Origin: Coriobacteriaceae bacterium
Lineage (GTDB): Bacteria; Actinomycetota; Coriobacteriia; Coriobacteriales; Coriobacteriaceae
DNA length: 23,581 bases
Reading direction: 5' to 3'
NCBI GenBank assembly: GCA_902364975.1
Contig: CABJFQ010000020.1
Location: 1 to 23,581 of the forward strand
The translations under genes were made by a program, and so were the position numbers. Shown here piece after piece: positions 7,635 to 14,018 of the stretch. Below the pieces are notes generated by a model that ran no database searches, had not been told where the DNA came from, and saw nothing but the letters and a program-made list of their open reading frames with translations. Position 1 is the stretch's first letter; the number at the start of each line of letters is the position of its first letter.

Positions 7635-7997
7635 TTACTCCTTGGGGAAAACGAGGCCGTCGATGCAAACGTCAACGCGCTCGACCTCAACGCCCACCTG
7701 GGCATCGATGGCAGCGACCACGGCAGCGCGAACGGCCTCGGCGAGTTTCTTGAACGGATAGCCAAAGAACACCACAACGCGCACGGTGAGTGCGAGCTTG
7801 TCGCCGACGACCTCGGTCTCGACCGCCGGCTCGGAAGCCGGGGCCTTGGACGAGAGCATCATGGAGACAAGGTTGGTGGCAAGGTCCTTGACGCCAACGG
7901 AGGCGATGCCCTCGACATCCGACACGGCGCGCGAGACGATGGCGGTCAGAACATCGGGCGAAATGCCGATGCCGTCAATCTTGATTTCCTGGGGCAT
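7635..7997 (-). CDS. Asp23/Gls24 family envelope stress protein
   Basis: This 120-aa protein belongs to the Asp23/Gls24 family, small proteins linked to envelope stress and often lying between efp or accB/C and nusB in Gram-positive bacteria and Actinomycetota. The fold is recognisable from ISPDVLTAIVSRAVSDVEGIASV near the N-terminus and from the later VEVERVDVCIDGL stretch. The ATG at 7997 follows AGGAGG. It sits 24 nt after efp and three bases before nusB, so it is co-transcribed with both. Its molecular role here is unknown. Confidence 0.9.
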   Translation of the reverse strand: MPQEIKIDGIGISPDVLTAIVSRAVSDVEGIASVGVKDLATNLVSMMLSSKAPASEPAVETEVVGDKLALTVRVVVFFGYPFKKLAEAVRAAVVAAIDAQVGVEVERVDVCIDGLVFPKE

Positions 7998-8021
7998 GAG
8001 TCCTCCTAGAAGAGTTGGTTG

Positions 8022-8585
8022 CTAGACGCGGGAGACGAACTTGCCGTCGCGGGTGTCAACCTTGATGACCTCGCCCTCGTTGAGGTACATGGGGACCTGG
8101 ATGACAGCGCCGGTGTCAATCGTGGCCGGCTTGGTGGAACCCTGGACGGTGTCGCCCTTAAAGCCCGGGTCGGTCTGGACGATGGTGGTCTCGATGAACA
8201 TCGGCGGGGTCACGCCCATGAGCTCATCGTCGGCGAAGAGCAGCTGGCAAATGTCGTTCTCGCGCAGCCACTTGGAGTTCTCGCCCACCATGTCGTCGGG
8301 AACGGGAACCTGCTCATAGGACTCGTTGTCCATGAAGATGTAGTCGGTGCCATCGTTGTAGAGGTACTGGAACTCACGGGTGGTGAGCATGACGCTCTCG
8401 AACTTGGTGCCGGCGTTGCAGGTGTTCTCGACGACGCGGCCGCTCTTGATGTCGCGGGTCTTGTAGCGCACAAAAGCGCCACCCTTGCCCGGCTTGACAT
8501 GCTGGAACTCGACGATGGTGTAGACCTTGTCCTTAATGCGGAGACCGAGGCCGTTCTTGAAGTCGGCGGTAGAAATGGTAGGCAT
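8022..8585 (-). CDS. efp: Translation elongation factor P
   Basis: EF-P binds the ribosome between the P and E sites and relieves stalling at polyproline stretches. The 187-aa length and the three-domain layout (KOW-like, then two OB folds) match the family. The loop at the ribosome-facing tip reads KPGKGGAF, with Lys34 at the position that receives a post-translational modification in some species. No epmA/epmB-type modification gene is visible in this window. The ATG at 8585 has GAAAGG upstream; the longer frame to 8618 lacks a ribosome site. This is the first gene of the run ending in recN. The proline-rich MltG encoded upstream would be a plausible client. Confidence 0.96.
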   Translation of the reverse strand: MPTISTADFKNGLGLRIKDKVYTIVEFQHVKPGKGGAFVRYKTRDIKSGRVVENTCNAGTKFESVMLTTREFQYLYNDGTDYIFMDNESYEQVPVPDDMVGENSKWLRENDICQLLFADDELMGVTPPMFIETTIVQTDPGFKGDTVQGSTKPATIDTGAVIQVPMYLNEGEVIKVDTRDGKFVSRV

Positions 8586-8642
8586 AGCGACCTTTCTTGT
8601 TATGGGCAGAACGCACAAGCGTCCAAATTACATACGACCGAA

Positions 8643-8671
8643 ATTATACACTTGCAGACGGCGCCTGCAGC
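8643..8671 (-). promoter_or_regulatory. Candidate promoter of the efp-recN operon
   Basis: On the minus strand a perfect TATAAT occupies 8643-8648, about 58 bp before the efp ATG and just after the pepQ terminator. The hexamer 17 bp further upstream (8666-8671, GCTGCA) is a poor -35. The placement between a terminator and the first gene of an operon, in a GC-rich background, makes the -10 box convincing. Confidence 0.55.
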
Positions 8672-8680
8672 GAGCGCATA

Positions 8681-8722
8681 AAAAGAGAACGCGGGGCGTC
8701 CGAATTGCTCCGGACGCCCCGC
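8681..8722 (-). terminator. Rho-independent terminator after pepQ
   Basis: A perfect 12-bp GC-rich stem (8691-8702 with 8711-8722) surrounds an eight-base loop. On the minus strand it is followed by GTTCTCTTTTT, a T-rich tract ending in five T. It starts about 22 nt past the pepQ stop and separates pepQ from the efp operon. A run of A on the other side (8726-8730 on plus) gives it A-tract symmetry. Confidence 0.85.
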
Positions 8723-8744
8723 CCCAAAAATCTATCGAAATGGG

Positions 8745-9875
8745 CTAGCAATCGATGACGTGCAGGTCGTGCGGGGTCTTGGTGAAGGGCTCATATCCGT
8801 TCTCGGTGACCACGCCGTAGTCCTCCAGGCGCACGCCGCCCACACCGGGCAGGTAGACGCCGGGCTCCATGGTGACAACCGAGCCGACCTCGATGATGTT
8901 CTTGCTGCGGTTAAAGTTGGGCAGCTCGTGGATGTCGATACCAACGCCGTGGCCCAGGCCATGGTTGTAGTAATCGCCATAACCGGCATCGCCGATGATC
9001 TTCTTGGAAAGCTTGAAAATGTCGTTGCCCTCGACGCCCGGATGGATGGCGGCGACGCACTCCTCGTGCGTACGGCGCACGAGCGCGTACAGGTCGAGCT
9101 GTTCCTGGGTAGGCTCGCCCATCACGACAGTGCGCGTCATGTCGGAACGATAATCGCAGTAGCCCGCGCCGTAATCCATGAGGACGAAGTCGCCCTTCTC
9201 GATGACACGGTCACTCGGCACGGCATGCGGGTTGGCGGTGTTGGGACCGCTCGCCACAATGGAACCGAAGGCCAGGCTGTCGGCGCCGTTGGCGAACATA
9301 AAGTTCTCGAGCTCGTTGCGAACCTGCTTCTCGGTCATACCGGGTTTAATAAAGCCGAGCATATGCTGGAAGGCGGCATCGGTGATCGACTGCGCATGGC
9401 GCATGAGCTCGATCTCCTCGGCATCCTTGATGGCGCGCATCTTGCGGATGTCGTCGTGCATCAACGGCAGCATGCAGGCGACAGAGCGGTCCTCCAGGCC
9501 GCGCTGAATGCCCTGGTAGAAGTTAATCTGCATGTCATCCTCGACAGCGCAGACGCGGCACTTGTTGGCCGCGATCTTGCCGGCGACCCAGCCGGGAATG
9601 GTGCCCTCGTCCATGTCGTAGACCCAGGGGCTGCCGGCGGGCGTGTTCTCCTCAAAGCTGTTGAGGTAGCGCGAGTCGGTGTGGAACAGACACTGGTCAG
9701 CCGTAATAAACGCGGCGTGCGGGAACTCGAAGGTGTAGTCGAAGACGCCCTTCACGCCCGTGAGCCAACGAAGGTTAGCCTCGTCGCGCACCACGATGGC
9801 ATCGTAGCCACGCTCGACCATCAGGGCACGGACACGCTCGATACGACCGGCAGGACCGGCAGCAAACTCAGACAT
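8745..9875 (-). CDS. pepQ: Xaa-Pro aminopeptidase/dipeptidase (M24 family)
   Basis: This cytosolic metallopeptidase releases N-terminal residues preceding proline. The 376-aa protein has a creatinase-like N-terminal domain (about 1-140) and a pita-bread catalytic domain. The five expected dinuclear metal ligands are present: Asp234 and Asp245 in MDYGAGYCDYRSDMTRT, His309 in GHGVGIDIHE, Glu337 in TMEPGVY and Glu351 in VRLEDYG. His217 in PNTANPHA is a further conserved active-site residue. The ATG at 9875 has AAAGGA upstream. The gene precedes efp, a common pairing, but is separated from it by a terminator. Whether it acts on dipeptides or longer peptides cannot be told. Confidence 0.93.
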   Translation of the reverse strand: MSEFAAGPAGRIERVRALMVERGYDAIVVRDEANLRWLTGVKGVFDYTFEFPHAAFITADQCLFHTDSRYLNSFEENTPAGSPWVYDMDEGTIPGWVAGKIAANKCRVCAVEDDMQINFYQGIQRGLEDRSVACMLPLMHDDIRKMRAIKDAEEIELMRHAQSITDAAFQHMLGFIKPGMTEKQVRNELENFMFANGADSLAFGSIVASGPNTANPHAVPSDRVIEKGDFVLMDYGAGYCDYRSDMTRTVVMGEPTQEQLDLYALVRRTHEECVAAIHPGVEGNDIFKLSKKIIGDAGYGDYYNHGLGHGVGIDIHELPNFNRSKNIIEVGSVVTMEPGVYLPGVGGVRLEDYGVVTENGYEPFTKTPHDLHVIDC

Positions 9876-10007
9876 GCAGTTTCCTTTCTTGTTGTCTCTA
9901 TATAGACGGGACGGGTCTCAACCGAACGACGGAATCGCATGCGATCCGCAACCGATTGAAAACCCGCCCCTCAACATGATACGAAAGACGATGGATGTCA
10001 ATAAATC
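9876..10007. promoter_or_regulatory. Region between aroB-like gene and pepQ
   Basis: The 132-bp gap breaks an otherwise tight gene run, so pepQ probably has its own promoter. On the minus strand a perfect TTGACA lies at 9996-10001, but the best -10-like hexamer (TATCAT, 9976-9981) is only 14 bp away, shorter than usual. A 12-bp perfect palindrome (ATCGCATGCGAT, 9934-9945) sits in the middle, flanked at a distance by GGGACGGGT near 9908-9916 and ACCCGCCCC near 9962-9970, which could close a larger stem. No T-run follows, so I do not call a terminator. Confidence 0.4.
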
Positions 10008-11117
10008 TTAGAGAAGTTCTTTGCGAGAAGCCAAGTAGGCGTGAACATGGCGCTCAAGAACCTCGTCCTCAACGCTCGTTAGACGAATGGCGCCGAGTGC
10101 CGCGGGCAGCGGCAACATGCTACGGTTTGAGCGGGCAAACTGCTGCCTGCGGAACTCCTCGATATATGCGACAGGCTCCAGATCGAAGGCAAGTTCCTCG
10201 ATACCAAAGTCCTCCAGGCAGTCATCGACCTCAAAGACGTAATCGATATCGAAGTCGCAGGCATCATGGGCGAGGCGCGCCTCAAAGCGCATGCCCTCGG
10301 ACGACAGCTGGTAGGCAGGGACCTGCGAAGCGGCATCGCCCAAGCAGGCGCGCAGGGTGCGCTCCCCCGTCTTGCCAAAATCGAGCGCATGGCGGGCGCT
10401 CGGGTTCGTGGCCATCAGTACGTCCTTGCGGGCAGTCTGAGACCACTGAACGGCATTGACGAGCGCAACCTCCTCGCCCGAGAGAATCTCGGGGACGGTC
10501 TCAGTAAACTGATTCCAGCGGGACTTGCTGCTCGAAAGCATGGTGACAACGAGCACCGCATAGCCGAGCTTGAGATCCTCGGGGTCCGCCTCGCGTACAA
10601 GGTCGAGGTCACACACGACCAAGCCCGGCTCGGGACGGAACGCGATAGCGGGAAGCGCATGCGCCGACGAGGCGACGAGCGGCTTCATGGTCGTCGCGAC
10701 CGTGAGCATGGCGTCGAACGTCGTCGGCAGCAAGGCGCACTCGGTGCGACCGCACCACTGATTGGCACACCAGCAAACGACCGAGCAGGTCGCCGTGTCG
10801 CCGACAGCGACAACGAGATCGTCGCAGGTAATGCCGTTAGCCGACAGGGCGCCAAAGACGGTATCGGCATCGGCAAGAGTAGCACCAGCAGGGGAAACCT
10901 CGAGGACGAGCAGCGACACGGCAAAACCGGCGTCAACCAGTGCATGCTCGACAACCTCGCCAAATCGCTCGGATGTGGCGTCGTTCCAAACCACCATCGC
11001 GCGCTTGGGCTTGCCCACAGCCGAGGCAAACATGCGCGGCAGCTCCTCGAACGCGCCCAATCCGACGCGGACATCGACGCTGCGGTTTTGGAAATTGATA
11101 AGTTGACGGCGAATCAT
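10008..11117 (-). CDS. aroB: AroB-family protein (3-dehydroquinate synthase homologue) with degenerate active site
   Basis: The 369-aa product aligns over its full length with 3-dehydroquinate synthase, the second enzyme of the shikimate pathway, and directly follows aroK with an ATGA overlap. Conserved landmarks include PTT at 131-133 and DLDLV near 170-174. Key functional motifs are changed. The glycine-rich NAD loop (usually GGGVxGD) reads VGDTATCS (105-112). The usual QVDSSVGGK reads MLTVATTMK (137-145) and GKN is missing. The metal-ligand segments aGlaE, NFGHT and HGE appear as LGYAV (184-188), DFGKT (246-250) and SSEGM (272-276). No frameshift or stop is present. It is either a catalytically dead AroB with a new role or a very divergent enzyme. 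Reading the motifs by eye is the basis; a structural alignment was not possible. Confidence 0.75.
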   Translation of the reverse strand: MIRRQLINFQNRSVDVRVGLGAFEELPRMFASAVGKPKRAMVVWNDATSERFGEVVEHALVDAGFAVSLLVLEVSPAGATLADADTVFGALSANGITCDDLVVAVGDTATCSVVCWCANQWCGRTECALLPTTFDAMLTVATTMKPLVASSAHALPAIAFRPEPGLVVCDLDLVREADPEDLKLGYAVLVVTMLSSSKSRWNQFTETVPEILSGEEVALVNAVQWSQTARKDVLMATNPSARHALDFGKTGERTLRACLGDAASQVPAYQLSSEGMRFEARLAHDACDFDIDYVFEVDDCLEDFGIEELAFDLEPVAYIEEFRRQQFARSNRSMLPLPAALGAIRLTSVEDEVLERHVHAYLASRKELL

Positions 11118-11647
11118 AGCAGTCCACGCTCCAAAAGCATCTCGGCACAAAGGTAGGAAACGTCCTCGAAGGACTTGTTGCGAATATCAAGGGTAATATC
11201 GGCGGCCCGGCGATACAGCGGACGGCGATGCTCAAACAGGCGCGCAGCGTGCTCGGGCGAGCGGAAATCGGGCCGGGTATCGGAGCGGCGAATCTGGCGC
11301 AACGAGTCCTCAAAGTCGCCTTCGAGGTACACACAGGTACCCATCTCGTGCATCAGCTCAATGTTCACCGGCGTCTCGACGATGCCACCCCCGCACGATA
11401 CCAGCAGGCTGCGCTCGCTTTGAAGCGAACGGAGTGCCGAGGTCTCGAGTTCACGAAAACGATCCTCGCCCTCGGTCTCAAATATCTCGGTCACCGACTT
11501 GCCGCATCGACGCACAACCAAACGATCGGTATCGACGAATCGACGCTTGAACATAGTGCCCACGTTGCGCGCAAGCGTCGACTTGCCCGCGCCCAAAAAG
11601 CCGATAAAGAAGATATGGTCGCAGCCGTGTTTGATGTGCTGAGACAT
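11114..11647 (-). CDS. aroK: Shikimate kinase
   Basis: AroK transfers phosphate from ATP to shikimate in chorismate biosynthesis. The 177-aa protein has the usual size and motifs: Walker A GFLGAGKST (16-24), the shikimate-contacting DTD (39-41), Arg65 in FRELE, the glycine triplet at 86-88, a lid arginine in TRPDF (125) and the late RRPLYRRAAD segment (141-150). Unlike its AroB-like neighbour it looks catalytically complete. The ATG at 11647 is eight bases after the yqeG stop. No aroC, aroE or aroQ is found in this window, so the pathway context here is only this pair. Confidence 0.9.
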   Translation of the reverse strand: MSQHIKHGCDHIFFIGFLGAGKSTLARNVGTMFKRRFVDTDRLVVRRCGKSVTEIFETEGEDRFRELETSALRSLQSERSLLVSCGGGIVETPVNIELMHEMGTCVYLEGDFEDSLRQIRRSDTRPDFRSPEHAARLFEHRRPLYRRAADITLDIRNKSFEDVSYLCAEMLLERGLL

Positions 11648-11655
11648 GGCGAAAC

Positions 11656-12153
11656 CTATTCCTCGCAGGGAAGGTCGCGCAGGGCCCGGCGCTCAAAGAT
11701 ACGGAAGATCTGCGTGTACCACAGGTCCTGGGTCGCCTGCGGCTTGACCAGAATAGTGTCAACGCCGGCAAAATTACCGCTCCACACGTCCGTGTACAGC
11801 TGATCGCCGATCAGCACCGCCTCGTCTGTCGTGGCGCCGAGGCGCTTAAGACCCGCCTTCAAGGCAAACGGGGCGGGCTTCATGGCGTGGCTAATGGCCT
11901 CGAGTCCCAGCTCGCGTGCAGAGCTCATGACCTGGTCGCGATGCCAGTTGTTGGACACCATGCACAGCTTAAAGCCTTTGGCGCGGGCGGCGTCGAGCCA
12001 AGCGGAAACCGCAGTGGGAACCTGCTCGGTGTCGCGCGGCACCAGAGTGTTATCGCGATCGAGCAGAATGGCGCGTTTGCCGTCGGCCCACAGGGTATCA
12101 AGGTCGATGCGATCGACCGAGGCAACGTATCGTTTGGGGCTAAAAATCCTCAT
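11656..12153 (-). CDS. YqeG family HAD-type phosphatase
   Basis: This 165-aa protein belongs to the YqeG branch of the haloacid dehalogenase superfamily, soluble phosphatases whose physiological substrate is not settled. HAD motif I is LLDRDNTLV with nucleophile Asp32 and acid/base Asp34. Motif II is SN (67-68), motif III the Lys of MKPAPF (92), and motif IV is IGDQLYTDV (115-123). The ATG at 12153 lies one base after the mltG stop; a longer upstream frame runs antisense to other reading frames inside mltG and has no family similarity. In Firmicutes yqeG is often linked to aroE/yqeH-type genes; here it precedes aroK. Confidence 0.88.
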   Translation of the reverse strand: MRIFSPKRYVASVDRIDLDTLWADGKRAILLDRDNTLVPRDTEQVPTAVSAWLDAARAKGFKLCMVSNNWHRDQVMSSARELGLEAISHAMKPAPFALKAGLKRLGATTDEAVLIGDQLYTDVWSGNFAGVDTILVKPQATQDLWYTQIFRIFERRALRDLPCEE

Positions 12154-12154
12154 G

Positions 12155-13588
12155 CTAATTCCAAGACTGTTGATGCTCTTCGTAGGTTTGCGAGAAGTAC
12201 TCCTCGTCCTGCGTAATGTAGAAATACAGGTCATCGGAGTCGGTCGGCTCAAGCGTGGCCTTGAGTGCCTCGAGCGACGGAGAGCAGATGGGCGTGGGTG
12301 GCAGGCCCTCGTGCTTATAGGTGTTATACGGGCTATCGCTCTGCAGGTCGTCGGCGGTAACCTCGCCACCGGTGACATACATCATGGTCGCATCGCTGTT
12401 GAGATAGCGCAGACCGTCGAGCTTGCCGGCAAGGCGGTTGTAGAAGACCGAGGCCACGTGCGCACGTTGATCGGCGTTGAGGCCCTCGCGCTCAACGATC
12501 GAGGCCAAGTTAACGATGTCGTAGTCGGACATCTCCACACCGTAGCGCTCCTTGATCTTGGCTTCGCAGCTCGCAAAGTCAAGCGACTTGTACTCAGTCT
12601 TAAACTGATCGAGCATGGCGCGAATCACGTCATCGGCCGTCGGCGAATCACCCAACGAATAGGTCTTGGGGAACAAGAAACCCTCGAGCGAATCGTTGGC
12701 GGCACCCTTAAGGAAGCTATAGTCGTCCACGTAATTGGAGGCCTTGGCCTGGTTGAGGAAGTCTTCCTTAGAGATGCTGTCGTAGGCCTGGGCCACGCGG
12801 TCGGCGACTTGATCGACTGTCAGACCCTCAGGGATAGTCAGCGCATTGGAGCCCGCGTTGGGGCCTTCCATGAGCTGCTGAACAACCTTGGTCGCATCCA
12901 TGAGTGTGGTGAACGAATAAGTACCAGGCTTGAGCGACATATCGGCGTTGAGCTTTTTCACCGCCGCGTAGTAATCCTTGGGATTTTCGACGATATGGTT
13001 CTCGGAGAGAATCGAGGCGATCGCATCGCCCGAAGCACCGTCGGGAATGGTCACCGTAACCTGCTGACCAGCCGTGACCTTCGTATCCTCACCGGCAAAG
13101 AAGCCCTTGACGGCAGGCACGACAAAGAAAGCGATAGTAGCAAGCGCGATTACGGCCACCACAACGCCGATGATCATAGGCACCGGGGAGCTTTTCTTTT
13201 GGGAACCGCGACGAGCATGCGTGTTGTAGCTCGAACGGGTCGCCGGAGCAACGCCATGCGTGCCGCGAGCGTGATGAGAATGCGATTGCGGGGCCTGCGT
13301 TCGCTGGGTAGGTACCTGCTGCTTAAAGCGGGTACCGCCTGCAGGCTGGGCCGTACGAGCAGTGGGCTGCTGAGCCGCGTGAGAGGCCGGATGCTGAACC
13401 GAATGAGCAGAAGGCTGCTGACCCGTCCGTTGAACAGGTTGGGCCGAACGGGAGGAGGACTGCACCGGGCGCGCAGCAGGCTGAGCTGCGCGCTGGGTCG
13501 GCTGTGCCGGACGCTGGCCAGGCTGGGCAGGGCGTGGCGTAGGTTGCCCCTGGCGATTCGGCTGGCGCGGATCGGAAGCGCTAGGCAT
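12155..13588 (-). CDS. mltG: Endolytic transglycosylase MltG with long proline/glutamine-rich N-terminus
   Basis: MltG (YceG) is an inner-membrane lytic transglycosylase that cleaves nascent peptidoglycan strands. The 477-aa product has three parts. Residues 1-133 are a cytoplasmic low-complexity stretch rich in Pro, Gln, Ala and Arg. A single membrane helix spans about 137-160. The extracellular YceG part follows, with a LysM-like region and the catalytic segment LASIVEREG containing the predicted catalytic Glu366, then GLPPTPICSP near 427-436. The ATG at 13588 is preceded by AGGAGG and overlaps ruvX by eight bases. The N-terminal extension is far longer than in E. coli MltG. It may tether division or cell-wall partners, but no motif identifies them. 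Confidence 0.93.
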   Translation of the reverse strand: MPSASDPRQPNRQGQPTPRPAQPGQRPAQPTQRAAQPAARPVQSSSRSAQPVQRTGQQPSAHSVQHPASHAAQQPTARTAQPAGGTRFKQQVPTQRTQAPQSHSHHARGTHGVAPATRSSYNTHARRGSQKKSSPVPMIIGVVVAVIALATIAFFVVPAVKGFFAGEDTKVTAGQQVTVTIPDGASGDAIASILSENHIVENPKDYYAAVKKLNADMSLKPGTYSFTTLMDATKVVQQLMEGPNAGSNALTIPEGLTVDQVADRVAQAYDSISKEDFLNQAKASNYVDDYSFLKGAANDSLEGFLFPKTYSLGDSPTADDVIRAMLDQFKTEYKSLDFASCEAKIKERYGVEMSDYDIVNLASIVEREGLNADQRAHVASVFYNRLAGKLDGLRYLNSDATMMYVTGGEVTADDLQSDSPYNTYKHEGLPPTPICSPSLEALKATLEPTDSDDLYFYITQDEEYFSQTYEEHQQSWN

Positions 13589-14009
13589 GCGAAACCTCCT
13601 CGTTTTTGCGATCGAGCCACGTCTGCAAGAACAGGCTGGCGGCGATCATGTCAATCTTGCCCCTCATCTGCTTTTCGTTGAGTCCCTGCTCGCGCAGGAT
13701 ACGCTTTGCCTCTTGCGAGGACAGGCGCTCATCCTCAAACTCAAGCGGAAGATCGAGCTCTTGGGCAATCTTTTGCGCAACGGCGGCAACGCGCTCGGCC
13801 TGGGGGCCGGGCTCACCGGCCATGGTCAAGGGACGTCCGCTTACCAGGATATCGGGCTCATAGTCCTCAACCAGGTAACGGAGCGTCTTGGCCATGCCAG
13901 TGACCTCGGCAGCCGGGAGCACCTTGACGGGCATTGCCATCTTGCCATCACGGCTCGAGACGGCAATGCCAATCCGGGTCTCCCCTATGTCCAGCGCGAG
14001 CGCGACCAC
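13581..14009 (-). CDS. ruvX: Holliday junction resolvase-like RuvX (YqgF)
   Basis: This 142-aa RNase H-fold protein belongs to the YqgF/RuvX family, implicated in 16S rRNA 5'-end maturation and possibly in junction resolution. The N-terminal ALDIGETRIGIA strand with Asp7, the middle EDERLSSQEA with its Glu, and the late KIDMIAASLFLQTWLD with a final acidic residue form the active site. The start is a GTG at 14009, nine bases after alaS; the ribosome site is weak, suggesting coupling to alaS translation. The order alaS-ruvX-mltG is conserved in many Gram-positive bacteria and Actinomycetota. Confidence 0.93.
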   Translation of the reverse strand: MVALALDIGETRIGIAVSSRDGKMAMPVKVLPAAEVTGMAKTLRYLVEDYEPDILVSGRPLTMAGEPGPQAERVAAVAQKIAQELDLPLEFEDERLSSQEAKRILREQGLNEKQMRGKIDMIAASLFLQTWLDRKNEEVSHA

Positions 14010-14018
14010 AGCGACTAC

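Noticed and set aside
11831..13681. Long plus-strand frame opposite yqeG and mltG
   Set aside because: Antisense shadow. The C-terminal part of its translation is Arg/Leu-rich low complexity mirroring the Pro/Gln repeat of MltG.
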